Source: Poindextera sp965277425 (GTDB lineage: Bacteria; Pseudomonadota; Alphaproteobacteria; Caulobacterales; Caulobacteraceae). From it: a stretch of 64,000 bases of DNA. The notes beneath the pieces are model-generated. The model had not been told where the DNA came from, did no database searches, and saw only the letters and a program-made list of their open reading frames with translations. The DNA lies in contig CBDICR010000007.1 in assembly GCA_965277425.1 (NCBI GenBank), positions 620,001 to 684,000 on the forward strand. The letters run 5' to 3'. Below are positions 17,231-25,661 of this stretch, piece after piece. Each line of letters starts with the position of its first letter. Positions within the stretch are counted from its first letter, which is position 1. The translations under genes and the position numbers were made by a program.

Positions 17231-17334
17231 CCACGAAAAGCACGAAAAACACGAACGTGTTTCTGGATCAAAGCACCGCGCCCAGAGTCGTGAACGCCGC
17301 CTTCGGCGAAGATTTCTGTTCGTGTCTTTCGTGG
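17231..17334. repeat. Inverted-repeat element with internal hairpin
   Basis: Left arm 17231-17256 is built of repeated CACGAAAA units and ends CACGAAC. The right arm 17318-17334 (GTTCGTGTCTTTCGTGG) is its imperfect inverse. Between them lies a small GC hairpin (CGCCG-CCTT-CGGCG, about 17296-17309). Read as protein the left arm gives HEKHEKHE and the right arm LFVSFVVQ; I know this pair as a mark of an interspersed noncoding repeat seen in several bacterial groups. The 240-bp gap between gatB and the EthD gene holds nothing else I can support. Confidence 0.55.
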
Positions 17335-17373
17335 TTCAGTCTTCAACCGGAGCGGCGCGATGCATAATCTTCG

Positions 17374-17682
17374 TTAGATATTCTGGGTATCGAAGATGAG
17401 CAGGTCGGCGCCGCCGCTGGCGAAGGTTCCGACATCGGCCGCCGCCGCCTGGCCTTCCGGTGTCGACAGGGCCTTCTGCAGCGCGGCGACATCGTCGAAA
17501 TGCAGGGTCGCGATCGAATGGAAGTCGGACGGGCCGGCGGGCGTCATGATCGGGCCCTTGCTGAGTTCGAGCTTTTTGAGGCCCGGGATCTTCTTCGCCA
17601 GCGGCGCATGAATTTCGGCGTAGTGCTTGTCGAATGCGGCTGTGTCCTTGGGGGTCCGGTACATCACCACCAGCTTGGCCAT
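17374..17682 (-). CDS. EthD family protein
   Basis: 102 residues from the ATG at 17682 (MAKLVVMYRTPKD); an upstream start at 17712 would add ten residues outside the family. The pattern YRTPKDTAAFDKHYAEIHAPL followed by IPGLKKLELSKG is the ferredoxin-like EthD fold, with the conserved His-Tyr and His residues. EthD proteins are small dimeric alpha-beta barrels, often of unknown substrate. It stands alone between the inverted-repeat element and the rcnB-like gene. Confidence 0.88.
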   Translation of the reverse strand: MAKLVVMYRTPKDTAAFDKHYAEIHAPLAKKIPGLKKLELSKGPIMTPAGPSDFHSIATLHFDDVAALQKALSTPEGQAAAADVGTFASGGADLLIFDTQNI

Positions 17683-17754
17683 TAGCGTTTCCCTTGTGAT
17701 CGATCGCGTCAAAAAGATTGGACGCCGATCTTCTACACCGGATCGGAGTCGGAC

Positions 17755-18174
17755 CTAACGGCCGCCGCTGGGGATCGCCTCGAAAATCAGGCCGGCGGCG
17801 TTGGTGAGGATGAAATCGTTGTCGTACTGCAGCCAGGTATAGCCGCGCGGCGGCCGGCGCAGATGAAAGCGCTCATAGTCGAAGACCACCGTCGCCGCCG
17901 CGGACGGCGGCAGAACCTGGCCCGGCGCCCAGCGGCCGTAGGTCGGCCGATAGGGTCGGTCGTAGCCGCCCGGCCTGGAGCCGGGTTGGCTGTGAGACCT
18001 TGGCGCCGCGTAGGGCTTTGGCGCGGCGCCGCGCCCGCCGGTCTGCTCCGGGCCTCGGCCCTCGCCGTGATGGCTCCAGTCCTGGGCGGCGGCAAGCGCC
18101 GGCCAGAGCAGTCCAACGATGATGGCCGCCGCCGGCCACAGGGACCGCCCGCTTTGGAGGCCGACAGGATTCAA
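17755..18174 (-). CDS. RcnB family periplasmic protein
   Basis: 139 residues with an N-terminal signal or anchor segment (LWPAAAIIVGLLWPALAAAQ), a low-complexity Gly/Pro/Arg linker and a C-terminal RcnB-type domain (FDYERFHLRRPPRGYTWLQY, then DNDFILTNAAGLIFEAI). RcnB in E. coli is a periplasmic modulator of nickel/cobalt efflux; most homologues have no known role and no metal transporter is nearby. The gene is divergent from the GST. Confidence 0.8.
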   Translation of the reverse strand: MNPVGLQSGRSLWPAAAIIVGLLWPALAAAQDWSHHGEGRGPEQTGGRGAAPKPYAAPRSHSQPGSRPGGYDRPYRPTYGRWAPGQVLPPSAAATVVFDYERFHLRRPPRGYTWLQYDNDFILTNAAGLIFEAIPSGGR

Positions 18175-18314
18175 ATCCGATCTCCCAAGGCTGGGCTATG
18201 CGGCGGCGGCTCTGAACCGAGGCTGAACAGGTCTGGTTGGCGCATTTCGTCTTGCTCCGGGCTGCACGACGCCGCCATGGTTCTTCACTAACGCCCCAGG
18301 GAGCCCGTTCCGTC

Positions 18315-19043
18315 ATGAGTCAGCCCATCGAGGTCCACTATTGGCCGACGCCGAACGGCCACAAGGTCACCATCGCGCTCGAGGAGATGGGCCTGGCCTA
18401 TAGGATCGTCCCGGTGAACATCGGACGGGGCGAACAGTTCACGCCCGAATTCCTCGCCATCAGCCCGAATAACCGCATGCCGGCGATCGTCGATCCCGAC
18501 GGGCCGGGGGGCGAGCCGATCGCCATCTTCGAATCCGGCGCGATCCTGCAATATCTCGGCCGCAAGACCGGCCAGTTCTATCCCGCCGACGAACGCGCGC
18601 GGGTGAAGGTGGACGAATGGGTGCACTGGCAGATGGCCAACCTCGGCCCCAACGCCGGCCAGCGCAATCACTTCCGCAACTATGCGCCGGGCTTCATCCT
18701 CGACCAGCGCCAGGTCGCCTATGGCGTCATCCGCTACACCAACGAGGTCAGCCGGCTCTATGGCGTGTTGGACACTGAGCTGAAGGGCCGCGACTTCATC
18801 GCCGGCGACTACTCCATCGCCGACATGATCAGTTGGCCGTGGATCTTCGCCCGCGACGGCCAGGGCGTCATGATCGACGACTTCCCGCATATCAAGGCCT
18901 GGCATGCCCGCATCGGCGAACGTCCGGCGGTCAAGCGCGCGCTTGAGGCGGCCGGTCAGCTGCGCAGCGGCGGCCTGCGGGGCGTCGACCGCGAGGCGGC
19001 CGAGGCGCGCAAGGTCCTGTTCGGCCAGCGCGCCCGCACCTGA
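18315..19043 (+). CDS. Glutathione S-transferase, YfcG/YghU-like
   Basis: 242 residues starting MSQPIEVHYWPTPNGHKVTI. An N-terminal thioredoxin-like domain (NNRMPAIVDPDG, FESGAILQYLG) is followed by an all-helical C-terminal domain (VDEWVHWQMANLGPNAGQRN, FIAGDYSIADMISWPW). These match the bacterial Nu-class, Ure2p-like transferases, which often act as disulfide-bond oxidoreductases. The ATG at 18315 is preferred over an upstream in-frame start at 18237. Confidence 0.92.
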   Translation: MSQPIEVHYWPTPNGHKVTIALEEMGLAYRIVPVNIGRGEQFTPEFLAISPNNRMPAIVDPDGPGGEPIAIFESGAILQYLGRKTGQFYPADERARVKVDEWVHWQMANLGPNAGQRNHFRNYAPGFILDQRQVAYGVIRYTNEVSRLYGVLDTELKGRDFIAGDYSIADMISWPWIFARDGQGVMIDDFPHIKAWHARIGERPAVKRALEAAGQLRSGGLRGVDREAAEARKVLFGQRART

Positions 19044-19101
19044 GCGAGAAATCAGCCGCCGACGGCGTGTATCGTCAAGTGAAGGATGGATAACGGCGGG
19101 C

Positions 19102-19116
19102 TTAACCATATGTTTA
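19102..19116 (+). promoter_or_regulatory. Possible CtrA-like box
   Basis: TTAA-CCATATG-TTTA differs by one base from the CtrA consensus TTAA-N7-TTAA. It lies about 85 bp upstream of the SEL1-like gene. Short AT motifs occur by chance, so this is only suggestive. Confidence 0.25.
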
Positions 19117-19201
19117 TCTGGGCGGTTCTCTCATCTTGGTCAGGGCAAGAACGCCTTTCGTCGTGATGGCGAATTGGCCCGTGAACATTGGGGGTTCAGT
19201 C

Positions 19202-19492
19202 ATGTTGGCACTTCGGGATACGCCCGTCGCGCCTGAGCCGGCGGGGCACGATCTGCCGCTGCCAGGGCCAGACTCGTCCGGGGACGAGCTGTTCAAGATG
19301 GGGCTGTTGTATTCGACCGGTCAGGGCGGCGCGCCGCTCGACTATGTTTCAGCCCATATGCTGTTCAATCTGGCGGCCATGCGCGGCTCGCTCGAGGCCA
19401 AGATCTACCGCAAGGAGATCAGCCAGGAGATGGATTCGGCCGACGTCGCCGAGGCCCAGCGCGCCGCCCGCGAATGGCTGTCGCACGGCTGA
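19202..19492 (+). CDS. Small SEL1-like repeat protein
   Basis: 96 residues from ATG 19202 (MLALRDTPVAPEP). It carries one SEL1/TPR-like unit (LFKMGLLYSTGQGGAPLDYV, then SAHMLFNLAAMRGSLEAKIY) and ends EAQRAAREWLSHG. Such short proteins usually bind partners. A longer frame starts at 19136, but GGGG before 19202 makes the shorter form likelier. No signal peptide is seen. Confidence 0.7.
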   Translation: MLALRDTPVAPEPAGHDLPLPGPDSSGDELFKMGLLYSTGQGGAPLDYVSAHMLFNLAAMRGSLEAKIYRKEISQEMDSADVAEAQRAAREWLSHG

Positions 19493-19553
19493 GCTGGAGC
19501 GCCGTTCTCTCCGGCGAGACGGCGAACCCGCTCGCCCCTTCGCCTGAAAGCGT

Positions 19554-20300
19554 TTAGTTTACGCCGGTCAGCAGGGCCGCGCCGACGGTGTAATCGAAGC
19601 CGAGTTGCACCGGCGTGAGATCGCGGAAGTACTGCTGAACGAAAAGGCCCGCCTCGCTGACGCTGGTGCGTGGCACATAGACGACGTCGAACCGGCGCAG
19701 CGGCACGAGGTCGACCGCCGGATCGCCCACCCCCGAGCGCAGATCCACCGTCCGCAGCATGGCGCGCCCGTCCGGCCCGCGGCGGATGATCACCACCTCG
19801 CTGCGTTTGGCCGAGGTCTTGAAGTCGCCCGCCATGACCACCGCCTGCAGCGCATTGATGTCGCCGGGCATGTCGTAGATGCCGGGCTTGTCCACCTGGC
19901 CGCCGACGAACACCTTCAGGGGCGCCGGACGCACCGTCAGCGTCACGCCGGGCCGCAGGAGGTCGCGCGAATAGGCCTGGGAGATCAGCCGTTCGGAATC
20001 CTCGACGGTGCGATCGGCGACCATCACCGGGCCGGCCAGCGCCAGGTTCAGCCGCCCGTCGGGCTGGACGACAAGGGTCTTGTTCAGTTCGGGCGCGGAC
20101 AGGACGTTCAGGTCGACCTCATCGCCCGGATAGAGCCGGTAGGGCGGTTCGGCGTCGGTCCAGGTGGCGTAGCCGATATTGGTGAAGTTCGCGCTCGGCC
20201 GCGGGGCCGGTGTGAACACCTCCGGGACAGCCGACGAGCAGGCGCCCGCGCCCAGAGCCAGGGTGATGACGGCGGCGCGGACGGCGACGGGCAGGGGCAT
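19554..20300 (-). CDS. hfsD: Holdfast polysaccharide export lipoprotein HfsD (Wza-like)
   Basis: 248 residues from the ATG at 20300; a GTG at 20315 is an alternative. A lipoprotein signal ends at the Cys of ALGAGACSS. It is followed by the polysaccharide export domain (YRLYPGDEVDLNVLSAPELN, VVQPDGRLNLALAG) and SLBB-like repeats (VFVGGQVDKPGIYDMPGDIN). Wza-family proteins form the outer-membrane channel. It is divergent from hfsA, as in the Caulobacter holdfast cluster, which supports the name. Confidence 0.9.
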   Translation of the reverse strand: MPLPVAVRAAVITLALGAGACSSAVPEVFTPAPRPSANFTNIGYATWTDAEPPYRLYPGDEVDLNVLSAPELNKTLVVQPDGRLNLALAGPVMVADRTVEDSERLISQAYSRDLLRPGVTLTVRPAPLKVFVGGQVDKPGIYDMPGDINALQAVVMAGDFKTSAKRSEVVIIRRGPDGRAMLRTVDLRSGVGDPAVDLVPLRRFDVVYVPRTSVSEAGLFVQQYFRDLTPVQLGFDYTVGAALLTGVN

Positions 20301-20352
20301 GGAGGTTTCCAGCACGAAAAAGAACCTTGGACCCGAGGGTTAACGGAAATGG

Positions 20353-20367
20353 GTAACTAAGCGTTAA
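20353..20367 (+). promoter_or_regulatory. Possible CtrA-like box in the hfsD/hfsA divergent region
   Basis: GTAA-CTAAGCG-TTAA differs at one base from TTAA-N7-TTAA. It lies about 50 bp upstream of hfsA and about 50 bp upstream of hfsD, in the only intergenic region between these divergent genes. Another TTAAC is at 20340. Holdfast production is cell-cycle controlled in Caulobacter, so control here would make sense, but this is inference. Confidence 0.35.
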
Positions 20368-20415
20368 TCGCGCCAAGCGAGGGTCGGACCTGAGCCAATC
20401 GGCCTTGGGATTCTC

Positions 20416-21930
20416 ATGTCGGAAAGCGCCTGGGCGCCAGCAAACGAGACGATCGCGCCGTTCCGACGGCCCGCGGACCCGCGCGGTCGGCCGCGCTATG
20501 ATCCGAACGACTTCATCGCGCTGCTCTGGCGCGAGCGTTTCCTGATGCTGGGCGTCTTCCTGGTCGTTCTGGCGCTCGGCCTGGCCTTGGCCTTTTCGCT
20601 GAAGACCCTCTACGCCGCCCAGTCGAGCCTTTTGGTGCGGCTGAGCCAGGAATATGTCTACGAGCCCAGCGCCGGCGACGCCGCCCGCGGCGCGGTGCCG
20701 GAACCCGACCAGGTGCTGCAATCCGAGGTCGAGATCCTCTCCAGCGCCCAGGTCAAGGAACGCGTCCTCGACCGTATCGGCCTGCGGCGCGTCTTCCCGG
20801 ATCTCGGCAAGGGCTATGACGCGGCCTCGCCGGATCAGAAGCGCGAAAAGCTCGGCAAGGCCGTGGCGTCGATGGAGAAGAGCCTGAAGGTCGTGACCGC
20901 GCCCGGCGCGCCGATCATTCGGCTGAGCTATCAGAACCAGAACCCGCAGATGGCGGCGCTGGTGCTCAACACCCTGCTGGACGAATACCTGATCTATCGC
21001 CGCTCCATCCTGCTCGATCCGACAGCGCCGCTGGAGGCGCAACGCAAGGCCTTCGAAGCGCGCCTGGCCGAAGCCGACGAGGCCTACGAGTCCTTCCTGG
21101 GCTCCAACAATATCGGCGATTTCGAATCGGAGAAGACCTCGCTGGCCCAACTCCAGGCCAGCCTGCAGCAACAGAAATACACCACCGACACCCAGCTTCA
21201 GGACCGCGAGGGCCGGCTGGCGGCGCTGGACGCCCAATCCACCCAGCTGCCCGCGGAGATCGGCCTCTATCACGACATCGACCACACCGCTCAGGACAAG
21301 CTCTCGCAGTTGAAGGTGCAGCGCGAGGACCTGCTCAGCCGCTACCGTCCTGACGCCGCGCCGGTGCATGAGCTCGACGTCCAGATCGCGGAGCTCGAAC
21401 ACGCGGTCGGCGCCGGCAGCGTCCAGGGCGACGGATCCCGGCGCGTCGGGGTCAATCCTGTCTATCAGACCGTGCAGAGCGACCGCATCCAGCTGACCGC
21501 CGAAGTGGCGGCGCTGAAGTCGGCCTCCGACACCCTGGCCGGCCAAATCCAGCAGATCACCGACCGCCAGTTGCGCCTCGACCAGCTGGAGCCGCGCTAC
21601 GACGACCTGGCCCGCGACCGCGACGTGCTGTCGAACAATGTCCGCGACTTCACCGTCAAGGAGCAGGAAACCCAGGCTGCCGACGCCATCGCCCGGCAGA
21701 GCAACGACAATATCGCCATCGTCCAGCGCGCGGTGACCCCGACGCAGGGCTCGAGCCTGAAACGGCCGGTCGCGATCCTGAGCCTGGTGCTGGCGGCCTT
21801 TACCGCGCTGTGCGCCGGCCTGGCGCGCGGACTGGCCCGGCCCGGGTTCGCCACCTCGGCCAGCGCCGGACGGACGCTGGAACTACCGGTCCTGGCCACC
21901 GCGGGCCTGAAACCGGCGGGCGCGCGCTAG
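20416..21930 (+). CDS. hfsA: Holdfast polysaccharide co-polymerase HfsA (Wzz/Wzc-like)
   Basis: 504 residues. An N-terminal Wzz domain starts after a Pro/Arg-rich cytoplasmic stretch, with a first membrane segment (FLMLGVFLVVLALGLALAFS). A long periplasmic coiled coil follows (KAFEARLAEADEAYESFLGS to EVAALKSASDTLAGQ), then the second membrane segment near the C-terminus (AILSLVLAAFTALCAGLARG). It lacks a kinase domain, which is the separate HfsB. It should control chain length and export between inner and outer membrane. Confidence 0.92.
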   Translation: MSESAWAPANETIAPFRRPADPRGRPRYDPNDFIALLWRERFLMLGVFLVVLALGLALAFSLKTLYAAQSSLLVRLSQEYVYEPSAGDAARGAVPEPDQVLQSEVEILSSAQVKERVLDRIGLRRVFPDLGKGYDAASPDQKREKLGKAVASMEKSLKVVTAPGAPIIRLSYQNQNPQMAALVLNTLLDEYLIYRRSILLDPTAPLEAQRKAFEARLAEADEAYESFLGSNNIGDFESEKTSLAQLQASLQQQKYTTDTQLQDREGRLAALDAQSTQLPAEIGLYHDIDHTAQDKLSQLKVQREDLLSRYRPDAAPVHELDVQIAELEHAVGAGSVQGDGSRRVGVNPVYQTVQSDRIQLTAEVAALKSASDTLAGQIQQITDRQLRLDQLEPRYDDLARDRDVLSNNVRDFTVKEQETQAADAIARQSNDNIAIVQRAVTPTQGSSLKRPVAILSLVLAAFTALCAGLARGLARPGFATSASAGRTLELPVLATAGLKPAGAR

Positions 21931-22003
21931 GGGCGCGAGGCCGATTGGCGGCCGGGTTGTGTGCTAAGGATTAAGCCGCCAAAGGCGCGCGGCGATTCGG
22001 GTG

Positions 22004-22726
22004 ATGGTCGATCTAACCTCAGAGATGGCGCAGTTGTGGACGACGCTGGGGGCGCCCTCGGTCGGACCGGTGCGCGTCATCCAGTTCGTCGCGGCGCGAA
22101 CCGGCGAGGGCGCCTCGACCGTCGCGCGGGAATTCGCCCATTTCGCCGCCCGCCGGGCGCGCCGCGCCGTCTGGCTGGTCGATCTGGACCTGATGAACGC
22201 GCCGCAGCACCGCGCCATCTCCGCCGACCCGGGCCGCTACGGCGTCATGGGCCGGCAAAGCGCCGCATCGCCGGACGGTTCGGCCTTTTTCACCGTGCAG
22301 CCGCCGACCCGCGCGCCTGACGGTCGGCCCTGGCCCGACGCGCGCTTCCTGGTCGCCCATCCGGTCGGCGGCCCGAAACTCTGGGTCACCCGCTTCCGGC
22401 GCGAGGCGCTGCAGCCCGATCAGACGCCGCATATGCTGGCGACCGGCGACTACTGGCGCGCGCTCAGGCGCTTCGCCGAACTCGTCATCGTCGATGCGCC
22501 GGCCCTCGATCAGGCGACCACGGCGCTGACCGTCGCGCCGCAGATGGACTTCACCGTTCTGGTGGTCGCCGCCGATTGCGGCGACACCGCCGCGCCGGCG
22601 GCCCTGAAGGAGGCGATTTTGAATGCCGGCGGGCGCGTCGCCGGCCTGGTGTTCAACCGCGCCGGCGCCGAGCCGCCCAGCTTCCTGAAGGCCATCATTC
22701 GTGACCACCCGGTTGGCCGGGGTTGA
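22004..22726 (+). CDS. hfsB: Holdfast protein HfsB, tyrosine-autokinase-like ATPase without Walker A lysine
   Basis: 240 residues, resembling the cytoplasmic ATPase half of Wzc/ExoP (FVAARTGEGASTVAREFAHF, AVWLVDLDLMNAPQH, ELVIVDAPALDQATT). At the Walker A position the sequence is TGEGAST (33-39), with alanine where the ATP-binding lysine should be, and the C-terminus (FLKAIIRDHPVGRG) has no tyrosine cluster. It may act as a structural partner of HfsA instead of a kinase. It follows hfsA and overlaps the hfsC start by 26 bp. The ATG at 22004 is one codon after a GTG. Confidence 0.88.
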   Translation: MVDLTSEMAQLWTTLGAPSVGPVRVIQFVAARTGEGASTVAREFAHFAARRARRAVWLVDLDLMNAPQHRAISADPGRYGVMGRQSAASPDGSAFFTVQPPTRAPDGRPWPDARFLVAHPVGGPKLWVTRFRREALQPDQTPHMLATGDYWRALRRFAELVIVDAPALDQATTALTVAPQMDFTVLVVAADCGDTAAPAALKEAILNAGGRVAGLVFNRAGAEPPSFLKAIIRDHPVGRG

Positions 22727-24002
22727 CCCGCGGCTGGACCAGGCCGCGCACCCGACGACGACCATCGACCGGCTGGCCTGGCTCGCCACCATCGGCATGC
22801 TGCTGCTCTACAGCCAGGCCTGGCTGGCGCCGGTGTTCGGCGAGACGGTCGATGTGCAGGAAGGCCCGCTGGTCAGGGCGCTCTACATCCCGGCCTATCT
22901 CGCCGGGCTTTTCCTGGTGGGCCTGAAACCCGCCGCCTGCCTGTCAGGCCTGATCCGTCAGCCCTTCCTCATCGCCATTCTGTGCATCGCCGCCGCATCG
23001 ACCGTCTGGTCGGTGTCGCCGGATCAGACCTCGCGCCGCGCGGTCGCGGTGGTGCTCACCACGCTCTGCGGGGTCGCTATCGGGGCGCGCTGGCGCTGGG
23101 CGTCGCTGGCGGAGACGCTGGCGGCCACCTTCGGCATCCTGGCGATCGGCTCGCTCTTCGTCGGCCTCTTCCTGCCCTCCATCGGCCGGATGAGCACGAC
23201 CTTTCCCGGCTCCTGGCGCGGGCTTTGGCTGGAGAAGAACATCTTCGGCGGCGAGATGGCCTTCGCCCTGCTCCTCTTCGCTGCGGCGGGCGTCCTGCGC
23301 CCGGAGCGAAAGCGGCTCTGGTTCAGCCTTGCGGTGATCGCCCTGGCGATGATCTTCGCCTCGACCTCGAAGACCTCGCTGGTCGCGGTGACGCTGGGGT
23401 TTGCGGTCTTTTGCCTGGTGATTGTGGTTCGGCGCGGCGGACCGATCGCGGTCCTGGCCGCCTATGGCGCGACCGTGGTGCTGATCGCGCTCGGCGCGAC
23501 GGTCCTGCTCGCGCCCGACCTCTTCCTGAACCTGCTCGGCAAGGACGCGACCTTGACCGGCCGCACCAAGATCTGGGCGGCCGTGATGCGGCAGATCCAG
23601 CAGCGCCCCTTGCTCGGCTATGGCTACAGCGCGGTGTGGAACGACGATAGCGGCTGGGGCCCCTTGGCCTGGATCATCAAGCAGGCCGGGTTCAGGCCGG
23701 ACCACGCCCACAACAGCTGGCTGGAGCAATGGCTGGGCATGGGGCTCTGGGGCCTCGGCGCCTGGAGCCTCTACTATCTGATGACCATGGTGCGGGGGAT
23801 CGCGGCCATGGTCCGCTCCAACGGCGCGCTCGTCGCCCTGCCGTTCCTGGTCGTCTACACCCTGACCACCCTGACCGAGAGCGTGGCGGTCAGCTACAAC
23901 GACCTGCGCTGGGTGATCTTCGTGGCCTTTTCGGTCCGTCTGGCCCTGCCGGAGCGCGAGCCCGTCAGCCGGCCAACCGACGCGCGCCTTCCGCAACGGT
24001 GA
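22701..24002 (+). CDS. hfsC: Holdfast polysaccharide polymerase HfsC (Wzy/O-antigen ligase-like)
   Basis: 433 residues with about ten hydrophobic segments, for example LAWLATIGMLLLYSQAWLAP and VIALAMIFASTSKTSLVAV. The large periplasmic loop characteristic of the Wzy_C family includes GRTKIWAAVMRQIQQRPLLG, YGYSAVW and DHAHNSWLEQWLGMGLWG. It joins repeat units on the periplasmic side. It starts at GTG 22701 inside hfsB and its end overlaps the opposing hfsH by 38 bp. Confidence 0.9.
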   Translation: MTTRLAGVDPRLDQAAHPTTTIDRLAWLATIGMLLLYSQAWLAPVFGETVDVQEGPLVRALYIPAYLAGLFLVGLKPAACLSGLIRQPFLIAILCIAAASTVWSVSPDQTSRRAVAVVLTTLCGVAIGARWRWASLAETLAATFGILAIGSLFVGLFLPSIGRMSTTFPGSWRGLWLEKNIFGGEMAFALLLFAAAGVLRPERKRLWFSLAVIALAMIFASTSKTSLVAVTLGFAVFCLVIVVRRGGPIAVLAAYGATVVLIALGATVLLAPDLFLNLLGKDATLTGRTKIWAAVMRQIQQRPLLGYGYSAVWNDDSGWGPLAWIIKQAGFRPDHAHNSWLEQWLGMGLWGLGAWSLYYLMTMVRGIAAMVRSNGALVALPFLVVYTLTTLTESVAVSYNDLRWVIFVAFSVRLALPEREPVSRPTDARLPQR

Positions 24003-24726
24003 CGATTTCGGCGCCCGCCGCCAGGGCGTGCTCGATCAACCGATTCAGCGCCGCGGGCGTGCAGCCGAACGGCGAGGGCGGGTCGGCCACATCATGGGTG
24101 TAGACGATCAGCCAGGCGCGGCGCTCCACGGCGCGGTCGATCCAGGCGCGTGCGACCGCCTCGCCGTCCGCCCCCTCGATTCCCACCGCCGGCGCCTGGT
24201 TCAGATCGACGCCCGCTTCGATCAGCCCGTGGTGCAGGGCGCGGAGCACGGCGTAGCGAGCGCCCAACGCCCTCTTCGCCGCCAGGCTGACATCGCCGTA
24301 CGGATAGGCGAAGGTAGTCGCCGGCTCGGCGCCCCAGGCGTGCAGGGCGACGGCGTTGCGATCGGCGTCGGCCTCGATCGTCCGCCGGTCCGCCTGGCCG
24401 CAATCGAGGTGCGAAAAGGTATGGCAGGCGAGCTCGTGGCCGGCCGCGGCGGCCTGCATCAAGGCCTCGCTCGCCGCGTTCAAGCCCATGGGTCCGGCCT
24501 TGCCGGCCAGGTCGGCGGCGACGAAATAGGTGCCGCGCAGGCCGTGCGCCTCGAGCGCGGCGCGGCCGTCGACGAGCGCGGTGGCCGGCGCATCGTCGAA
24601 GCTGAACGAGACCATGGGCCGCGCCGGGCCGCGCTTGGCCGGCCGACGCTCGACAAGCCGCACCAGGCGGCGGCGCAGCTTGCCCTTCAAGGACCGGTCG
24701 GCGCTGTAGGCCGCGATCTCGCCCAT
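23965..24726 (-). CDS. hfsH: Holdfast polysaccharide deacetylase HfsH
   Basis: 253 residues of the NodB family. Motifs are SFDDAP (metal Asp pair), HTFSH (metal histidines), FAYPYGDVSL and the C-terminal IVYTHDVADPP. Deacetylation of N-acetylglucosamine units gives holdfast its adhesive and cohesive strength in Caulobacter. The start ATG at 24726 overlaps the hfsG stop by one base; the longer frame upstream belongs to an antisense reading. It runs tail to tail with hfsC. Confidence 0.93.
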   Translation of the reverse strand: MGEIAAYSADRSLKGKLRRRLVRLVERRPAKRGPARPMVSFSFDDAPATALVDGRAALEAHGLRGTYFVAADLAGKAGPMGLNAASEALMQAAAAGHELACHTFSHLDCGQADRRTIEADADRNAVALHAWGAEPATTFAYPYGDVSLAAKRALGARYAVLRALHHGLIEAGVDLNQAPAVGIEGADGEAVARAWIDRAVERRAWLIVYTHDVADPPSPFGCTPAALNRLIEHALAAGAEIVTVAEGARRLAG

Positions 24727-25661
24727 CAGACCGCCTCGGCGTAGAGGGCGGCGCGATAGAGCCGCATGGCGAAGGCGCGAGCGGCGAGCGGCAAGGCTTC
24801 GGCCAGGGCGAAGGACTTCAGGGCCGGCCGCCAGGCGGCGCGCAGCGGCAGCCGCTTCAAAAGCCGCGCGGCGCGGTAGCTCGGATAGCGCTCGACCACG
24901 CTTCGATGGTCGGCGACCACGCGGGCGAAATTGCCGGCCGACTGCTCGTACTTGGCGGCTATGGTCGCGGCCGGGTCGAGACCCAGATGGGTGGCCGTAT
25001 TGTCGATGTGGGTGATCCAGTGGCGCCGGGCGACGCGCATCGCCCATTCGACATCCTCCCAGCCCCAGCCGTCGAAGCTCTCGTCGAAGGGATGCACGGC
25101 GAAGACGTCGCGGCGGACCAGAAGGTTGGAGGTGAAGACATGCTTTTCCGGCATGGCCCGTCGCGCCTCGACGCTGGCGCAGTCCGAGGCTAGGGCCATG
25201 CGCCGGTGCAGGGCGTGTTCGGCCTTGTCCGGCGCCTGGTCCAGCGAGAAACCGCCAAAGGCCACGGCGGGGGCGTGGGCGGCGATCAGCTCGGTATAGG
25301 TGGTCAGGAAATCGGGACCGTCGGGCGCCATGTCGGCGTCCAGGAACAGCAGCCAATCGCCTCGCGCGAACCTGGCCAGGCGGTTGCGGCCCTTGGCGCG
25401 GCCGAGATTGACCCGCGAGGAGACCAGCCGGCCGGGCAGGGCCGTGGCGCGCAGGGCGTCGCTGACGCGATTGGTCAGCGCCTCGTTATTGGTGCCGTCA
25501 TCGAAGGCGATGAGCTCGACCGTCCGGCCCTTGCCGATCTTGCCGAGGCTGCGGATCAGGGCCGTCGGATCGTCGCGGAGGAAGGGGATGAGGACGGACA
25601 GCACCGGCGCGCCATCGGCCCAGGCGGCGTTCTGGAACAGTTTTTCAGGATAGACGGTCAT
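24726..25661 (-). CDS. hfsG: Holdfast glycosyltransferase HfsG (family 2)
   Basis: 311 residues. A GT-A fold is shown by VLSVLIPFLRDDPTALIRSL, FDDGTNN, RVNLGRAKGRNRLARFARGD, the metal-binding DAD in LLFLDADMAPDG and the acceptor-site ED in DGWGWEDVEWAMRV. It adds sugars to the lipid-linked holdfast repeat unit in the cytoplasm. It overlaps hfsF by 4 bp (ATGA) and hfsH by 1 bp. Confidence 0.92.
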   Translation of the reverse strand: MTVYPEKLFQNAAWADGAPVLSVLIPFLRDDPTALIRSLGKIGKGRTVELIAFDDGTNNEALTNRVSDALRATALPGRLVSSRVNLGRAKGRNRLARFARGDWLLFLDADMAPDGPDFLTTYTELIAAHAPAVAFGGFSLDQAPDKAEHALHRRMALASDCASVEARRAMPEKHVFTSNLLVRRDVFAVHPFDESFDGWGWEDVEWAMRVARRHWITHIDNTATHLGLDPAATIAAKYEQSAGNFARVVADHRSVVERYPSYRAARLLKRLPLRAAWRPALKSFALAEALPLAARAFAMRLYRAALYAEAV

